From the NCBI GenBank assembly GCA_963848035.1, contig CAWKCD010000001.1, positions 2,976,001 through 3,040,000 on the forward strand: 64,000 nt of DNA, read 5' to 3'. The notes under the pieces were generated by a model, which worked only from the letters and a program-made list of their open reading frames with translations, had not been told where the DNA came from and did not search any database. Positions 55,837-63,276 of this stretch are shown piece by piece (positions within the stretch are counted from its first letter, which is position 1; each line of letters opens with the position of its first letter). Source of the stretch: JAVVHH01 sp963848035 (GTDB lineage Bacteria > Pseudomonadota > Alphaproteobacteria > Acetobacterales > Acetobacteraceae). The position numbers were made by a program, and so were the translations under genes.

Positions 55837-56388
55837 TTATTCCGCGACCAGCGCGTGTTGGTCGGACATCGACGCGGTGCCGTGGACGTCGAGGCTGGTG
55901 GCGCCGGCGTTGTCGAGGATGCCCTTGGCGCGGGCGCGTTCCTCGGCGGATCCGGACGCCATGACCAAGAACCCGTCGGCGGCGATCGCGGTCTCGTATT
56001 GCAGGACGCTGTCCTTCGGCACGCCGAGGCTCGCCAGGGCGGCGCCGAGCGCGCTCAGCCCGCCGACCGCGACGGCGCCTTCGAGCGCGGCGATCAGCGG
56101 CGCGGCGAGGAAGCCGAGGACCACGACCGGCCCCATGACCGGCAGGGTCAGGAAGACGCCGCCGAAGAACAGGCCCCACAGCGCGCCCCAGAATGCACCG
56201 CGGCCGCCCCAGAACTTGACCCGGTCGCCCATGTTGTAGAAGCCGACGACGTTCTCTTCGGTGTGGTAGCCTTTGCCGACGATGCTGAGGTTCTTCAGCG
56301 CGATGCCGCTGGCGGCGAGTTCCTTGACGGCGATTTCCGCGGCGGCGTGGTCGGGGAACACGGCGATGACTGAGTTGTGAGTCGTCAT
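55837..56388 (-). CDS. GSP17M-like general stress protein
   Basis: A 183-residue protein. Residues ~5-60 form the GSP17M-type (YflT-like) domain: V-I-A-V-F-P-D-H-A-A-A-E-I-A-V-K-E-L and L-S-I-V-G-K-G-Y-H. Residues ~75-125 are a Gly-rich hydrophobic hairpin (G-A-F-W-G-A-L-W-G-L-F-F-G-G), then A-S-L-G-V-P-K-D-S-V-L-Q-Y-E. Such proteins are induced by general stress; the biochemical role is not known. The ATG is 71 bases after the start of the shared promoter box, and a strong hairpin follows the gene, so it is a single-gene unit. Confidence 0.87.
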   Translation of the reverse strand: MTTHNSVIAVFPDHAAAEIAVKELAASGIALKNLSIVGKGYHTEENVVGFYNMGDRVKFWGGRGAFWGALWGLFFGGVFLTLPVMGPVVVLGFLAAPLIAALEGAVAVGGLSALGAALASLGVPKDSVLQYETAIAADGFLVMASGSAEERARAKGILDNAGATSLDVHGTASMSDQHALVAE

Positions 56389-56416
56389 TGAGGCTGACCT
56401 TTCGGGTGAGGTCGGC

Positions 56417-56459
56417 ACCCTGGGCCGCTCAGACGGCGGGCGACAGGCTCGGAAACTAC
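56417..56459 (-). promoter_or_regulatory. Putative promoter with box GTAGTTTCCGA
   Basis: On the minus strand: GTAGTTTCCGA, 27 bases, AGGGT; the box begins 71 bases before the stress-protein ATG, exactly the layout of the other three copies. Confidence 0.6.
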
Positions 56460-56483
56460 GTAGCCGCGTCCGCCCTCGGCGGT

Positions 56484-57245
56484 TCAGCGCTTCAGGCGGT
56501 AACCGGTCTTGAAGATCCAGGTGATGGCGGCCAGGCAGGCGGCCATGAACACCACGGTCATCCCGAGACTGACGGCGATGCCGATATCGGCCTTGCCGAA
56601 GAAGCTCCAGCGGAAGCCGCTGATCAGGTAGACGACCGGGTTGAACAAGGTGACCGTCTGCCAGAATGGCGGCAGCATGGAGATCGAGTAGAAGCTGCCG
56701 CCCAGGAAGGTCAGCGGCGTCACGACCAGCAGCGGGACCAGGTTCAGCTTCTCGAAACTGTCGGCCCAGATGCCGATGACGAAGCCGAACAGGCTGAACG
56801 TCACCGACGTCAGCACCAGGAACACGACCATCCAGCCGGGGTGATCGATCCCGAAGGGCACGAACAGCCGCGCGGTGGCCAGGATGATCACGCCGAGGAG
56901 CAGCGACTTGCTGGCGGCGGCGCCGACATAGCCGAGCACGATCTCGGCCGGCGAGACCGGCGCCGACAACAACTCGTAGATCGTGCCGACGAATTTCGGG
57001 AAGTAGATGCCGATCGAGGCGTTGCTGATGCTCTGCGTCAGGAGCGACAGCATGATCAGCCCGGGGATGATGAAGGCGCCGTAGCTGACATCGTCGATCG
57101 CCTGCATGCGCGAGCCGATCGCGGCGCCGAAGACGACGAAATACAACGATGTCGAGATGACGGGCGACGCGACGCTTTGCAGCAGCGTGCGCCAGGTCCG
57201 CCGCATCTCGAAGCGGTAGATGGCGCGGACGGCATACAGGTTCAT
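56484..57245 (-). CDS. ABC-2 type transporter permease
   Basis: A 253-residue ABC-2 permease with six hydrophobic segments and a short N-terminal amphipathic part (Y-R-F-E-M-R-R-T-W-R-T). The segment G-T-I-Y-E-L-L-S-A-P-V-S-P-A-E-I is the ABC-2 coupling region. Its start overlaps the ATPase stop by 4 bases (ATGA), so the pair is an exporter, of lipid, polysaccharide or drug; the YadH/NodJ type is nearest. Substrate unknown. No copy of the stress promoter box was seen before this operon. Confidence 0.92.
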   Translation of the reverse strand: MNLYAVRAIYRFEMRRTWRTLLQSVASPVISTSLYFVVFGAAIGSRMQAIDDVSYGAFIIPGLIMLSLLTQSISNASIGIYFPKFVGTIYELLSAPVSPAEIVLGYVGAAASKSLLLGVIILATARLFVPFGIDHPGWMVVFLVLTSVTFSLFGFVIGIWADSFEKLNLVPLLVVTPLTFLGGSFYSISMLPPFWQTVTLFNPVVYLISGFRWSFFGKADIGIAVSLGMTVVFMAACLAAITWIFKTGYRLKR

Positions 57246-58186
57246 GGCTGACCGGGGATGGTCGAGTTGTGCACCAGCTTCACGAAGATCTCTTCCAGCG
57301 AGCTTTGATGCGTGTGAACGGTCTTCACGCCGATGCCCGATGCATCCAGCTGCCGCATGAGGGCCGAGATGCCGCTGTCCTCGGCGCGGGCGTCGTAGCT
57401 GAAGGTCAAGGCCGCTCCTTCGTTGGCGAGGCCGAGCTTGAACGGGGCGAGTTCGGCCGGGATGGCGGAGATTGGCTGCTTCAGCGTGACGGTAAGTCGG
57501 GAGGTGCCCAGCTTGTTCATCAGCTCGGTCTTGTCTTCGACCAACAGGATGCGGCCGCCGCTCATGATGCCGATCCGGTCGGCCATCTGCTCGGCTTCCT
57601 CGATGTAGTGGGTCGTGAGGATGATGGTCACGCCGGTTCCGCGCAGGCGGCCGACCATGTCCCACATGTCGCGGCGCAGCTCGACGTCGACGCCGGCGGT
57701 CGGTTCGTCGAGGAACAGGATGCGCGGCTCGTGCGACAGCGCCTTGGCGATCATCACGCGGCGCTTCATGCCGCCGGACAGGGTGATGATCTTGCTGTGC
57801 CGCTTGTCCCACAGCGAGAGGTCGCGGAGGATCTTCTCGACGATCGCCGGGTTCGCCGGCTTGCCGAAGAGGCCGCGGCTGAAGGCGACGGTGGCCAGCA
57901 CCGTCTCGAACGCGTCGGTGGCGAGTTCCTGCGGCACGAGGCCGATCTGCCGCCGGGCGGCGCGGTAGTCGGTGGTGACGTCGTGGCCGTTGGCGAGCAC
58001 GGTGCCGCTGCTGGCGGTGACGATGCCGCAGATGATGCTGATCAGCGTGGTCTTGCCGGCGCCGTTGGGCCCGAGCAGCGCGAAGATCTCACCCGGGCGG
58101 ATGTCGAGGTCGATCGCATGGAGCGCTTGGAAGCCGGAGGCGTAGGTCTTGGTCACGCCTCGAACGGAGATGGCAGGGTCGGTCAC
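57242..58186 (-). CDS. ABC-2 type transporter ATP-binding protein
   Basis: A 314-residue ABC ATPase of the NodI/YadG type. Walker A G-P-N-G-A-G-K-T-T near residue 40, signature L-S-G-G-M-K-R-R, Walker B I-L-F-L-D-E-P-T-A-G-V-D, and switch T-T-H-Y. The C-terminal ~80 residues form the extra domain seen in this exporter class. I use the GTG at 58186 (V-T-D-P-A-I-S-V); the frame is open 12 codons further upstream without a better start. It overlaps the permease gene and lies about 60 bases after atpG. Confidence 0.91.
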   Translation of the reverse strand: MTDPAISVRGVTKTYASGFQALHAIDLDIRPGEIFALLGPNGAGKTTLISIICGIVTASSGTVLANGHDVTTDYRAARRQIGLVPQELATDAFETVLATVAFSRGLFGKPANPAIVEKILRDLSLWDKRHSKIITLSGGMKRRVMIAKALSHEPRILFLDEPTAGVDVELRRDMWDMVGRLRGTGVTIILTTHYIEEAEQMADRIGIMSGGRILLVEDKTELMNKLGTSRLTVTLKQPISAIPAELAPFKLGLANEGAALTFSYDARAEDSGISALMRQLDASGIGVKTVHTHQSSLEEIFVKLVHNSTIPGQP

Positions 58187-58247
58187 GGGCCGCAACCTGG
58201 CCGATCGGGACCCGGCGGGCAAGGCACCCAGGCCGCGGACGGGAACC

Positions 58248-59102
58248 TCACCCGGATCGTTCGCGGCTCGCGGCTTCGCCGGCGGCGAGTTCGATGATCT
58301 CGGCGGTGATCTCCTCTTGCCGCACGCGCCGCTGGGTCGCCTGCAGCTCGGCGAGCTGGCGATCGGTTTGGGTATGTGCGGCGGTCATCGCGACCATGCG
58401 GGCCTCGTTCTCGGCGGCGAAACTGTGCAGGGCGGCGTGGCAAAGCTGGGCGTGCAGATAGTCGGCGGTGAGACCCTGCAGTAGGACCGAGGGCGGGAGG
58501 TTGAGGAGGGGGAGGTTGAGATCGGCCGGGGCCGGCAGGGTCGCCGGGTCGAGCGGGAACAGGGTGTGCCTGACGATGCGGACGCCTTGGCCGGGCTGCC
58601 ACTGGCAGAAGATGGCGTCGAGCCGGTGGATGCCGCCTGTGGCCAGACGGGCATACAGGGCGGTGGCGATCGCGGTGGCGAGCCGCGGCAGGCCCGGCGA
58701 GTGGGACGGCAGCGCGCCGATCCAGCTTGGTTCGATCTGCCGCGCGGCGAGCGCCACGCCGCCCCTGGTGCCGGCGACGAACAGCGTCGCCGTGGACAGA
58801 TCGGGGCCGGCGGCATCGAGCACGCGGTCGCTGAAGGCGCCGGCGAAGCCTTGCTCGGCGCAGAACAGCACGAGGGCGAGCGGGCCCGGCGCACGAGCCG
58901 GTCCCTGCGGGTCGGCTGGGAGCAGCGACAGGACGCGCCCGATCGCGGCGGCGATCGACGCGGCATAGCGGTCGACGGCGATCACCTGTGCATGAGCCTG
59001 CTGCGCGCGCGCCGCGGCGATCCCGCGCATGGCGTTCACGACTTCGCCCAACTGGCGGACCCCGGCGATGCGCGCGCCGACGTCGGCGAGGCGCTCGGTC
59101 AC
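58248..59102 (-). CDS. atpG: N-type ATPase gamma subunit
   Basis: A 284-residue F1 gamma-type subunit. The N-terminal helix R-I-A-G-V-R-Q-L-G-E-V-V-N-A-M-R-G-I-A-A-A-R is diverged from the usual K-I-T-K-A-M-K-M-V; the C-terminal helix E-N-E-A-R-M-V-A-M-T-A-A-H is the family signature, followed by R-R-V-R-Q-E-E-I-T-A-E-I. It is the central rotor shaft. GTG start overlapping the atpA stop by 4 bases; last gene of the operon. There is no atpH (delta), as expected for this ATPase type. Confidence 0.9.
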   Translation of the reverse strand: MTERLADVGARIAGVRQLGEVVNAMRGIAAARAQQAHAQVIAVDRYAASIAAAIGRVLSLLPADPQGPARAPGPLALVLFCAEQGFAGAFSDRVLDAAGPDLSTATLFVAGTRGGVALAARQIEPSWIGALPSHSPGLPRLATAIATALYARLATGGIHRLDAIFCQWQPGQGVRIVRHTLFPLDPATLPAPADLNLPLLNLPPSVLLQGLTADYLHAQLCHAALHSFAAENEARMVAMTAAHTQTDRQLAELQATQRRVRQEEITAEIIELAAGEAASRERSG

Positions 59103-60649
59103 GCAGGCTTCGTGGGCACGGCGGCATGGGAAGCGGCGATCGTTGCGGCGTAACGCTGCAATGCGTCGGCCAACGCCTGCTTCCCGGCGTCGTCCAGCGT
59201 GCCGGCGGCTTGCATCTGCTGAACGCTGGCGGCCGCCTGGGCGTCGATCGCCTCGGCCAGGCCGAGCCGGAAGGCGGCGATGGCCGGCTGCGTCAGCCCG
59301 TCCAGCAAGCCGGACTGGACCGCCATCACCAGCGACACCTCGTCGGCGAGGCGCAGCGGCGCATGCTGGGGCTGGTCGAGGATCGCGCGGATGCAGACGC
59401 CGCGGGCGAGCTGCTGCTTGACGCGCGCGTCCGGCATGCCGCCGAAGCGGGTGAAGGATTCCAGCTCGAGGAACTGCGCGTAGTCGAGCCGCAGGGTCTT
59501 GGCGGCTTCGCGGAGCGCTACGGCCTGGGTCTTGCCGCCCACCCGGCTCACGCTGGTGCCGACGTCCACCGCCGGCTTCTGTCCCTGGTAGAACAGCTTG
59601 GCGTCGAGCACGATCTGGCCGTCGGTGATGGAGATCAGGTTGGTGGGGATGTAGGCGCTGAGATTGCCGGCGTCGGTCTCGGCGATCGGCAGGGCGGTCA
59701 GCGAGCCGCCGCCCTTCTCTTTCGACAGCTTCGCCGCGCGCTCGAGCAAGCGGGCGTGCACGTAGAACACGTCGCCCGGATAGGCCTCGCGGCCCGGCGA
59801 CTGGCGGGTGAGCAGCGCGATCTCGCGGTGCGTGGCGGCATGTTTGGTGAGGTCGTCGATGACGATCAGCGCGTGCTGGCCGCGGTCGCGGAAGTATTCG
59901 GCCATCGTCATGGCTGCGAAGGGGGCGATCCATTGCAGCCCGGGCGAGCCCGCCGCCTCGGACGCGACCACGATGCAACGCTCGAGCGCGCCGAAGCGCT
60001 CGATCGCGTCGATCGCGCGGCGCACGGCGGAGCTCTTCTGCCCGACGGCGACGTAGATGCAGACGATGTCGCTGTCCTTCTGGTTGATGATGGTGTCGAT
60101 GCCGATCGTGGTCTTGCCGATGGCGCGGTCGCCGATGATCAGTTCGCGCTGGCCGCGGCCCAGGGCGAACAGCGTGTCGACGATCACGAGTCCGGTCTGC
60201 ACCGGCTGCACCACCAGGTCGCGATCGATGATCGCCGGTGCGGCACGCTCGATGGGCTGCAGGGATTCCGCGGTGATCGCGCCCTTGCCATCGAGCGGAC
60301 GGCCGAGCGGATCGACGACGCGGCCGAGCAGTCCGGGCCCGACCGGCACGCGCACGACGTCGCCGGTGCGGTGAACGGCGTCCCCGGCCGACACGCCGTC
60401 CACGTCATCGAGCAGCACGCAACCGATCCGATCGCGCTCGAGGACCTGGGCGAAGCCGAACTGGCCGCCGGCGAAGCGGAGCTTCTCGTCCAGGCGGACG
60501 CCCGGAAGGCCGGAGACGAGGGCGACGCCGTCGCCGATGACCTCGACGCGGCCGACCTGTTCGGCATGCGATTGGAGCTGCGCCGCCGCGACGGTGCTGG
60601 CTGCCCTGGCAAACCAGGAAGAAGCTGCGGCGCTAGCGTCCGGGGGCAT
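59099..60649 (-). CDS. atpA: N-type ATPase alpha subunit
   Basis: A 516-residue alpha subunit. The P-loop reads G-D-R-A-I-G-K-T-T (usual F1 form G-D-R-Q-T-G-K-T), followed by I-D-T-I-I-N-Q-K. The alpha-specific A-Y-I-P-T-N-L-I-S-I-T-D-G-Q and P-A-V-D-V-G-T-S-V-S-R-V-G are intact. The N-terminus is shortened and diverged from standard alpha, which fits the absence of a delta subunit. It overlaps the upstream atpF by 17 bases. Confidence 0.95.
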   Translation of the reverse strand: MPPDASAAASSWFARAASTVAAAQLQSHAEQVGRVEVIGDGVALVSGLPGVRLDEKLRFAGGQFGFAQVLERDRIGCVLLDDVDGVSAGDAVHRTGDVVRVPVGPGLLGRVVDPLGRPLDGKGAITAESLQPIERAAPAIIDRDLVVQPVQTGLVIVDTLFALGRGQRELIIGDRAIGKTTIGIDTIINQKDSDIVCIYVAVGQKSSAVRRAIDAIERFGALERCIVVASEAAGSPGLQWIAPFAAMTMAEYFRDRGQHALIVIDDLTKHAATHREIALLTRQSPGREAYPGDVFYVHARLLERAAKLSKEKGGGSLTALPIAETDAGNLSAYIPTNLISITDGQIVLDAKLFYQGQKPAVDVGTSVSRVGGKTQAVALREAAKTLRLDYAQFLELESFTRFGGMPDARVKQQLARGVCIRAILDQPQHAPLRLADEVSLVMAVQSGLLDGLTQPAIAAFRLGLAEAIDAQAAASVQQMQAAGTLDDAGKQALADALQRYAATIAASHAAVPTKPA

Positions 60650-61392
60650 GGCGGAGGCTGTTCAGGATCTCGTCGAGATCGGCACGCCAGCTGTTGCTGA
60701 GCGCGAAATGCGGTCCGTGCAGCTCGAGGCCGGCTACGAGCGCCGGGTCGGTGCGGAAGGTCAGCTGGGCGGTTGCGGGCGGCGGCGGGGCGCCGAACGC
60801 GGCGGCGATGGCGCTGCTCGCATGCGCCTGTTCGGACGGCGCGAGCGGCTGGGCGGTGACGGCCTCGATGCCTTCGAATTCGGCGAGCGCCGCCTCGCGC
60901 GCCGTCGCCGGCATGGCCTGGATGCTCGAGACCAGCCAGTCGAGGAAGATCGTGGTGACCGTCGGACCTTGCAGGCGGGACGCGAGGCGCCCGGCGATGT
61001 GCACGGCGAGTTCGCTGGCGCGGTCGTTCCAAGCCGCCTGGTCGGCGTCGTGCGCGGCTTGGGCCTCGGCGGCGGCCGATTTCAGCGTGCGCCTTGGCTT
61101 GGTTCGCCGCGGTGTCGAGCACCGTCTTGCTCGCGGCCGCGGCCGAGGCGTGCGCCGCGGCCAGGATCGCGTCGTGCTCCTTGCCGAAGCCGGCCCGCGT
61201 GGTGGCGATGTCGGCGAGCGCGGCGGTCGCCTTGTCCTGGGCCGCCTTGGCGTCGGCCAGAGCCTTTTCGGCGGTGCTGCGGCGCTGCTCGATGATGGCC
61301 GAGACCGGGCGCCAGAAGAAGCGCTGCAGCAGCCAGACGAGGATGACGACGTTGACGGCCTGAAAGCCGAGCGTCCACCAGTCGATCGTCAT
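60633..61392 (-). CDS. atpF: N-type ATPase b subunit, frameshifted
   Basis: About 252 residues after correction. The N-terminus has one membrane helix (W-W-T-L-G-F-Q-A-V-N-V-V-I-L-V-W-L) and a long Ala-rich helix. The frame breaks near 61083, where GCGCACGCTG has one extra C; correction gives L-K-S-A-A-A-E-A-Q-A-A-H. The C-terminal third (A-L-A-E-F-E-G-I-E-A-V-T-A) is longer than standard b and may take the role of delta, as in other N-type operons. A real break here would disable the complex, so error is likely. Confidence 0.88.
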
Positions 61393-61396
61393 CGTA

Positions 61397-61642
61397 TTAC
61401 TTCAGTAACGGATTGGCGAACAGCAGCAGCAGCGCGATGACGAGGCAGTAGATCGCCATCGTCTCGATCATCGCGAGCCCGACGAACAGGGTTCTGGAGA
61501 TGGTGCTGGCCGATTCCGGTTGCCGGGCGATGGCGTCCATCGCTGCTGCGACGGCGCGGCCTTCGGCGAGCGCCGGGCCGATGGCGCCGAACGAGACGGT
61601 GACGGCGGCGCAGATGATGCTGATGAAAGCGAGCCAATTCAT
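61397..61642 (-). CDS. atpE: N-type ATPase c subunit
   Basis: An 81-residue two-helix proteolipid. Helix 1 contains G-A-I-G-P-A-L-A-E27-G-R; helix 2 contains F-V-G-L-A-M-I-E60-T61-M-A-I-Y65. E60, T61 and Y65 match the ion-coordinating Glu, Ser/Thr and Tyr of sodium-binding c rings (for example Ilyobacter), and E27 takes the place of the Gln in helix 1. N-type c subunits are known for such a pair of acids. Whether the ion is sodium or proton cannot be settled from sequence. Start overlaps the atpB stop (ATGA). Confidence 0.95.
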   Translation of the reverse strand: MNWLAFISIICAAVTVSFGAIGPALAEGRAVAAAMDAIARQPESASTISRTLFVGLAMIETMAIYCLVIALLLLFANPLLK

Positions 61643-62322
61643 GGCGCGGTCCTTTGCCTAGGGTTGGGGGCGGCGATGGCGCTGGAGATGAACACCATGG
61701 CCAGGACGGCGAAGATGTACGCCTGCACGGCGCCGATCAGCAGGTCGAGCGCCATCAGCGGGATCGGCACCAGCAGCCCGGCGAGCGACAGCACGATGCC
61801 GATCACGAACACGCCGCTCATGACGTTGCCGAACAGACGGACGAACAGCGAGAAGGTGCGGGTGACCGCCTCGATGATGTTGAGCGGGACCATGACGATG
61901 CTCGGCGTGGCGAAGGTGGCGAGGTAGCCGCGGACGCCGCCGGCGCGGATGCCGAACCAGATGATGGCCAGGAACACCAGCAGCGCGAGGGCGGCGTCGG
62001 TCTCGAGGCGCGCCGTGGGCGGCTGCACGCCGGGCACCAGGGAGGACCAGTTGGCGACGAAGATGAAGGCGAACAGCGTGCCGACGAAGGCCCGGTAGGG
62101 CCCGGGTTCGAGCTGCATGGTGTCGCGGATCTGGCCGTCCACCGTGTCGACGAGCAGCTCGCAAACGGCTTGGGTCCGCGACGGGTCGAGCGACAGCTTG
62201 CGGGTGATGGCTGCGCTGCCGGCAACCAGGATCGCCATGATCGCCCATGTCGCCACGACGGCTTCGGTGATGGGCGCCGGACCGATATGGAAGAGCGGGG
62301 TGCTGGTGAGCGGGGAGATCAT
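61639..62322 (-). CDS. atpB: N-type ATPase a subunit
   Basis: A 227-residue a subunit with five or six membrane segments. The essential arginine is in F-S-L-F-V-R-L-F-G-N-V-M-S-G, and the last helix A-L-D-L-L-I-G-A-V-Q-A-Y-I-F-A-V-L is conserved. It forms the two ion half-channels beside the c ring. Both ends overlap neighbours by 4 bases (ATGA), so translation is tightly coupled. Confidence 0.94.
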   Translation of the reverse strand: MISPLTSTPLFHIGPAPITEAVVATWAIMAILVAGSAAITRKLSLDPSRTQAVCELLVDTVDGQIRDTMQLEPGPYRAFVGTLFAFIFVANWSSLVPGVQPPTARLETDAALALLVFLAIIWFGIRAGGVRGYLATFATPSIVMVPLNIIEAVTRTFSLFVRLFGNVMSGVFVIGIVLSLAGLLVPIPLMALDLLIGAVQAYIFAVLAMVFISSAIAAPNPRQRTAP

Positions 62323-62600
62323 GGCGTTGCCATCGCGACGCGGCGCAGCGCGGCGAAGCGGGCCAGCAACACGCCGAGTGCCGTCGCCAGCAGCGGGAGC
62401 GCACCCTCGAAGCTGGCGGCGGTCAGGATGCCGGCGAGCAGGGCGAAGCGGAGAACGATACTGGCCAGCAACGTCCGTAGGCGGCCGGCGCGCTCGAAGC
62501 GCTGCGCCTGCCACCAGAGACTGCCGAAATAGAGGCCGCCGATGACTGTTCCACCGATGAGGTGGAGTGCGAGGGTGAGGGCCGTCAGCTGGTCCATCAT
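62319..62600 (-). CDS. atpR: N-type ATPase accessory subunit AtpR
   Basis: A 93-residue protein with three hydrophobic segments (L-H-L-I-G-G-T-V-I-G-G-L-Y-F-G-S-L-W-W; L-R-F-A-L-L-A-G-I-L; L-A-T-A-L-G-V-L-L-A-R-F). Position between atpQ and atpB and the Y-F-G-S-L-W-W segment identify the AtpR protein found only in N-type operons; it is thought to interact with the c ring or help its assembly. Start ATG 62600 overlaps the atpQ stop. Confidence 0.85.
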   Translation of the reverse strand: MMDQLTALTLALHLIGGTVIGGLYFGSLWWQAQRFERAGRLRTLLASIVLRFALLAGILTAASFEGALPLLATALGVLLARFAALRRVAMATP

Positions 62601-62875
62601 TCCTTACCCATCCATCTCCAGGCGGACCAGCAGCCCAAGACCGCGCCGAGCATCAGCAACGGAGCGGTCCAGAGCAGCCCGGAATGGAACCGCACGTCGA
62701 GCCAGCGGCCCGCCAGGATGCCGATCAGCATCGGCGTGACGATGATCCAGCCGAGCACGCCGATCTGGCCGAGGCGGCGCGCCACGTTCGGCTCGCCGTC
62801 GCGCAGCCAGGAGCGATGACGTGCGCCGCGCAGCCGGGCGGCGGTGACGAGCGGGTCCTCGTCCGGGGTCGTCAC
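62597..62875 (-). CDS. atpQ: N-type ATPase accessory subunit AtpQ (AtpI-like)
   Basis: A 92-residue AtpI/AtpQ-like membrane protein: R-R-L-G-Q-I-G-V-L-G-W-I-I-V-T-P-M-L-I-G-I then G-R-W-L-D (shown in two parts) and a second hydrophobic segment A-P-L-L-M-L-G-A-V-L-G. AtpI-type proteins help assemble the c ring and may bind magnesium. GTG start overlapping the atpC stop (GTGA). Confidence 0.85.
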   Translation of the reverse strand: MTTPDEDPLVTAARLRGARHRSWLRDGEPNVARRLGQIGVLGWIIVTPMLIGILAGRWLDVRFHSGLLWTAPLLMLGAVLGCWSAWRWMGKE

Positions 62876-63276
62876 GAGAGGGCGCTCGGCTGAAGGTGGC
62901 GGACCATTTCGCGGATCGCCCGGAGTTGCAGCTTGGTGCTGTCGACGCGGCTGGCGCGCTCCGCCGCGTCGTCGGCGCCGAACCGGTCGAGGATGGCCTG
63001 GTCGAGCGTGGCGAGGTCGTCGCCCGGGATCGCCTCCCGGGTGGTGATGGAGACTTCCTGGCCGCCGATGACGGTCAGCACGCCGCCATGGACGGCGCAG
63101 TAGTGCCGTTCGCCGGAACCGTCCTTCCAGTTCACCACGCCGACCGTGAGGCTGGTGAGGAAATCCGCATGGTGCGGCTGGATGCCGAAGCCGCCACTGG
63201 CGTCTTCGGCCGTCACGATCTGCACGGGGTCCACGTCGACGACGATGGCGAGCGGCGTGGTGATGCGAAGCCTCAT
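62872..63276 (-). CDS. atpC: N-type ATPase epsilon subunit
   Basis: A 134-residue epsilon subunit: the N-terminal beta sandwich (L-R-I-T-T-P-L, E-D-A-S-G-G-F-G-I-Q-P-H-H-A-D-F-L-T-S-L, G-G-V-L-T-V) followed by a helical C-terminus. It contacts gamma and the c ring and can inhibit ATP hydrolysis. The ATG at 63276 overlaps the atpD stop by 4 bases (ATGA). Confidence 0.92.
   Translation of the reverse strand: MRLRITTPLAIVVDVDPVQIVTAEDASGGFGIQPHHADFLTSLTVGVVNWKDGSGERHYCAVHGGVLTVIGGQEVSITTREAIPGDDLATLDQAILDRFGADDAAERASRVDSTKLQLRAIREMVRHLQPSALS

Noticed and set aside
45183..56459. Reading GTAGTTTCCGA as an EcfG (general stress sigma) promoter
   Set aside because: The complement contains GGAAAC, not GGAAC, it points away from the genes, and no CGTT block lies at the proper spacing.
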